Shown here: piece by piece, positions 61,601 through 64,000 of the stretch
Layout: the number at the start of each line of letters is the position of its first letter
Position numbering within the stretch: position 1 is the first letter of the stretch
Source of the DNA: Antedon bifida
Taxonomy: Eukaryota > Echinodermata > Crinoidea > Comatulida > Antedonidae
Length of the DNA stretch: 64,000 nt
Assembly (NCBI GenBank): GCA_963402885.1
Contig: OY727095.1
Span: 1,183,001-1,247,000, forward strand
Direction of reading: 5' to 3'
Notes under the pieces: generated by a model
Database searches by the model: none
The model's input: only the letters and a program-made list of their open reading frames with translations
Told to the model about the DNA's origin: nothing
Position numbers and translations under genes: made by a program

Positions 61601-64000
61601 ATATCAGCACACAAATGTCGACCTAACCATAAACCTTTACCTAACCATGTTTGAAATGATAATTTCAGACTAATATAAAAAATCTATAAATCTATATCTA
61701 AACCGTAAAAGGCGAACCAAACCGTAAAACGCGAGTCACTCGCGTATATTTTGATGACTGACATTCTCGGGTACGTTACGTTTGCCACGTAAATGGTTTT
61801 TGTGTTGGAATTGTTGTGTTCTTGATTACAGTATTCGTTACTATTATTTTAGTGTATTTTTCTGTTAAGTTATAAAACTTAAACAATCAATGACAATACT
61901 TTTTAATAAGTTGCATAATCATGATATAAAATAAATGGGGAAATATATTTCCACTTAGTTTCACCTCATTGGTGCATCCTAAATAGGTACTTAATTTGTT
62001 ATTGCTAGCATTTTAGAAAATAAATAAAGCATTGTTACTTTGCTGACAGATTATGACGTATACATATGCGCGTCAATCAATGCTGACGTGTACTGGAACT
62101 GATCGATATCCAAACATATGGCTTCGATTGATAATACAAAACACCTGTTACGTCACAGCCATCTATTAATATGTTTAAATTGTTTTAGCACTTCTTTACT
62201 ATGATTATACTCATGTTTCTTGACTAATATTATTTAAACAGTAACTATTTGAATCACTACAAAACTGTTATGCTTGCTACAAAACTTTACCTTTCCGCTT
62301 GAATTAACAATAGTGACTTATATTTAAGCTTTTGTATATCTGTTGTATAGGGGTTTACAATGCATATTATTTTTGGTCTTATCAGGTGGCGCTGTGGCTT
62401 AGCGGTTAAAGCGCCTGTCTAGTAAACAGGAGATCCCCGGTTCAAATCCGGGCAGTGCCTTTCATTTTAGTTATCATCTTATACGATTTTTTTTATATGC
62501 AAAGCGGTGTTCCACATTTTATGAAATATTGTTTTTTGTTTGTTTTTTAATCTACTGCTTAATAAATTGTTTTTGTAAATGTCATATTGTATTCCGTTTC
62601 AATTGCCGATTGTTGAGGTATTATTGAAATTAATTTGTTTGAATTGGTTGGTTGAATTCTCTTCACTTATTTATATCTTTTGTGAGATTTACTCATCTAT
62701 TATTTCCATTTCAATATATCATAATCTTCATTATAATTACATCATAATTAATATTAATGAAGATTACAATTAAATTAATTATATTAATGTTACATTTCAT
62801 TTCATAAAAAGTTGTCCCTAAAACCGAAATTGCTGTTTTTGTTTCTTTTGATTTGTTTTTTTTTCTAATATATCTCCTCTTATCTTTGATTTAAGAGATT
62901 CTTCAAAATAATGAGAAACTAAAAATAAATATGTAAATCAATACAATGCCGTCTATGGTTAAAACACTTGAAGAGAAATGACAATTCTCATTTGTTTATT
63001 TATTATGCTTATTAATATTATTATTGTATCGTATTTTATTCTGATATTTGATTATTTCAATTATTTTTTTATTAGATATTGGAAGTCAAGTGACGCAACC
63101 TGTGTCAGCTGACTTAGATTTCGAAGTGAACGTTGTTAAAGAGTTAAACACAAGTATGTACAGTTGTATTGTGGAAAATGACATTTCTTAATGGATATAT
63201 CAGAAAATGTCTTTAAAAACAGTTTCCGGCCGCCGTATATCCAATTGAGTTCAAAAGTTTAAACGTTATGAAACTGAAAATGTTTCTATTACAATACGTT
63301 GCCTTGTCTTAGTGTTATTGTGAACGAGAAAACTAGTTTAAAGAGGTACACCCACCCCTTTTGTCACAGGCAATGTATTGTATTAATTAATCCTAACAAA
63401 ATATAGGAAATAATGTGTACCGGTCATGAAATTTAGTCTATAAGAGGTCGACTATATTGTTTGAATTGAGGTCATAGCTCTTTCTTAGTTCAGTAAATCG
63501 AAAATAGTGAAGCTATGTATTAAAGCCTATGCCTAATATTTTGTAATTATTGAATTGCTATTTTGTAACAGTGGCAAATTATTATAAGGATACAGACATT
63601 CTTATAGCATAGTATCCATCTATCACTTACAGTTAAGAATACATGCGACTAATCATGTGTTTGAATAGCCCCTACATTTTAAGCAGTAAACCAATAGCGA
63701 CAGTAAATAGCATGCAGTATCGTATCTGCTGACTTTTGGATGGATGCGATCAGGTGTGGGTTCCAAACTTTTGTATCCCCACCTCTTCATTATAATTATT
63801 ATTAATTATTATGTTTTAAATTTGACAGCAATATTCCAGGCTTTGACCGGTGTTGACATGTTGGTTGTGAGGATAGGCACGGATATACAGGACGTTGTAC
63901 GAGTTGTCAACAACTTGCGCACCGAACTAGGAACCTTAACGCTCGATTTACAACGGTTAAAGAGAGAGTGCGTGTATGAGGTGATACACATTGAAGAAAA
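55673..64000 (+). CDS. Prominin family pentaspan membrane glycoprotein (3' partial)
   Basis: Visible exons are 55673-55838, 56724-56776, 59134-59342, 59771-59891, 60366-60432, 63076-63153 and 63829-64000 or beyond. All have GT/AG borders and continuous phase. Exon 3 has transmembrane segment 1 ([21 protein letters not shown]), followed at once by the cysteine-rich cytosolic loop [12 protein letters not shown], a hallmark of prominins (human PROM1/CD133 has a similar run ending NKCGG). Segment 2 is [25 protein letters not shown]. The first extracellular loop follows ([21 protein letters not shown]). Prominins mark plasma-membrane protrusions and bind cholesterol. The first ATG gives [13 protein letters not shown] with no signal peptide, so an upstream exon is probably missing from this model. 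An in-frame TAG at 55613-55615 precedes it. Intron 5 (60433-63075) contains two intact tRNA-Thr genes and a fragment. Confidence 0.85.
56777..59133. other. Prominin intron 2
   Basis: 2.36 kb of AT-rich intron. It contains the dispersed repeat at 58305-58532 preceded by an A/T simple-sequence stretch (about 58238-58304). Nothing else coding is seen. Confidence 0.6.
58305..58532. repeat. Dispersed repeat with a conserved hairpin (copy 2)
   Basis: Same start (AGAAAACTAGA), hairpin (AATTCGTC ACTTT GACGAATT) and end (GTGTAGCATTGGTGAAATTACG) as 13830-14072, with a diverged interior. It lacks the TTAGTTATCCGC motif that follows the hairpin there. Confidence 0.55.
60515..60800. repeat. Dispersed repeat related to 44064-44383
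   Basis: It shares ordered blocks with the lectin-B intron insertion, including GTTGAATATGTCATT, CAAAAAATAGTCAAATTG and GAAGTGATTAACTTGATT. It lies in prominin intron 5. Confidence 0.65.
61190..61262 (+). tRNA. tRNA-Thr(AGT) C1, isolated copy in a prominin intron
   Basis: Identical to the array consensus over all 73 bases, but its flanks are unlike the array spacer. It is followed by a long T run (TCTTTTTTTTT), a strong Pol III terminator. Confidence 0.95.
61353..61395 (+). pseudogene. tRNA-Thr(AGT) C2, 3' half
   Basis: It begins at TCTAGTAAAC (anticodon loop) and runs to the 3' end with one T-stem change (CCGGT). The 5' half is absent. Confidence 0.85.
62388..62460 (+). tRNA. tRNA-Thr(AGT) C3, isolated copy in a prominin intron
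   Basis: Identical to the consensus, with unrelated flanks. Only short T runs follow (TTTC, ATTTTAG), so termination is less clear than for C1. Confidence 0.93.

Overview
This is a window of nuclear DNA from an AT-rich invertebrate animal. Genes have many short exons with canonical GT/AG introns, and introns and intergenic DNA are full of MITEs, LINE 3' ends and minisatellites. Two small secreted SUEL/rhamnose-binding-type lectins, a prominin and a complete metazoan Hedgehog-pathway gene (SUFU) fit a marine deuterostome, most likely an echinoderm. The species cannot be fixed from the sequence alone.

Layout. 2-4538 (+): the 3' part of a gene with a Ras-association domain resembling the C-terminal RA domain of phospholipase C epsilon, with long acidic and lysine-rich flanks. 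5264-5541: a promoter-like GC island with no recognised gene. 6888-8772 (-): KPTN (kaptin, KICSTOR complex), two exons. 9123-12239 (+): MOGS (ER glucosidase I), two exons, 350 bp head-to-head from KPTN. 12240-18086: gene-poor, repeat-rich DNA including a 1.6-kb element ending in a perfect 32-bp palindrome. 18087-23484 (-): ACTR1 (Arp1/centractin), ten exons, reconstructing to 376 aa. 24082-28974 (+): SUFU, eleven exons, 462 aa, head-to-head with ACTR1. 31724-37429 (-): a BOD1L/Shg1-domain gene, seven exons, 1213 aa. 38030-45125: two tandem copies of a ~3-kb segment, each carrying a SUEL-type lectin gene (-). 41213-41851 and 45773-55147: tandem tRNA-Thr genes. 55673 to the end (+): the 5' part of a prominin gene, with two more intact tRNA-Thr genes in an intron.

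The outstanding feature is the tRNA-Thr array. About 60 full-length copies are head-to-tail on the + strand at a ~152-bp period, plus five units after the first lectin segment and three copies in the prominin intron. The tRNA bodies are nearly identical, but the anticodon alternates irregularly between AGT and TGT through one base change (A34T). Spacers are also conserved, blocks of several units are themselves repeated, and several broken copies are cut in or next to the anticodon arm. The lectin segment and the tRNA array appear to have been duplicated together.

The protein-coding genes are ordinary single-copy housekeeping or signalling genes and do not form a pathway. The two divergent pairs (KPTN/MOGS and ACTR1/SUFU) may share promoters. 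Exon joins for ACTR1, SUFU, KPTN, MOGS, BOD1L and the lectins were followed by hand and keep reading frame throughout. Names rest on remembered family resemblance, not on a search.
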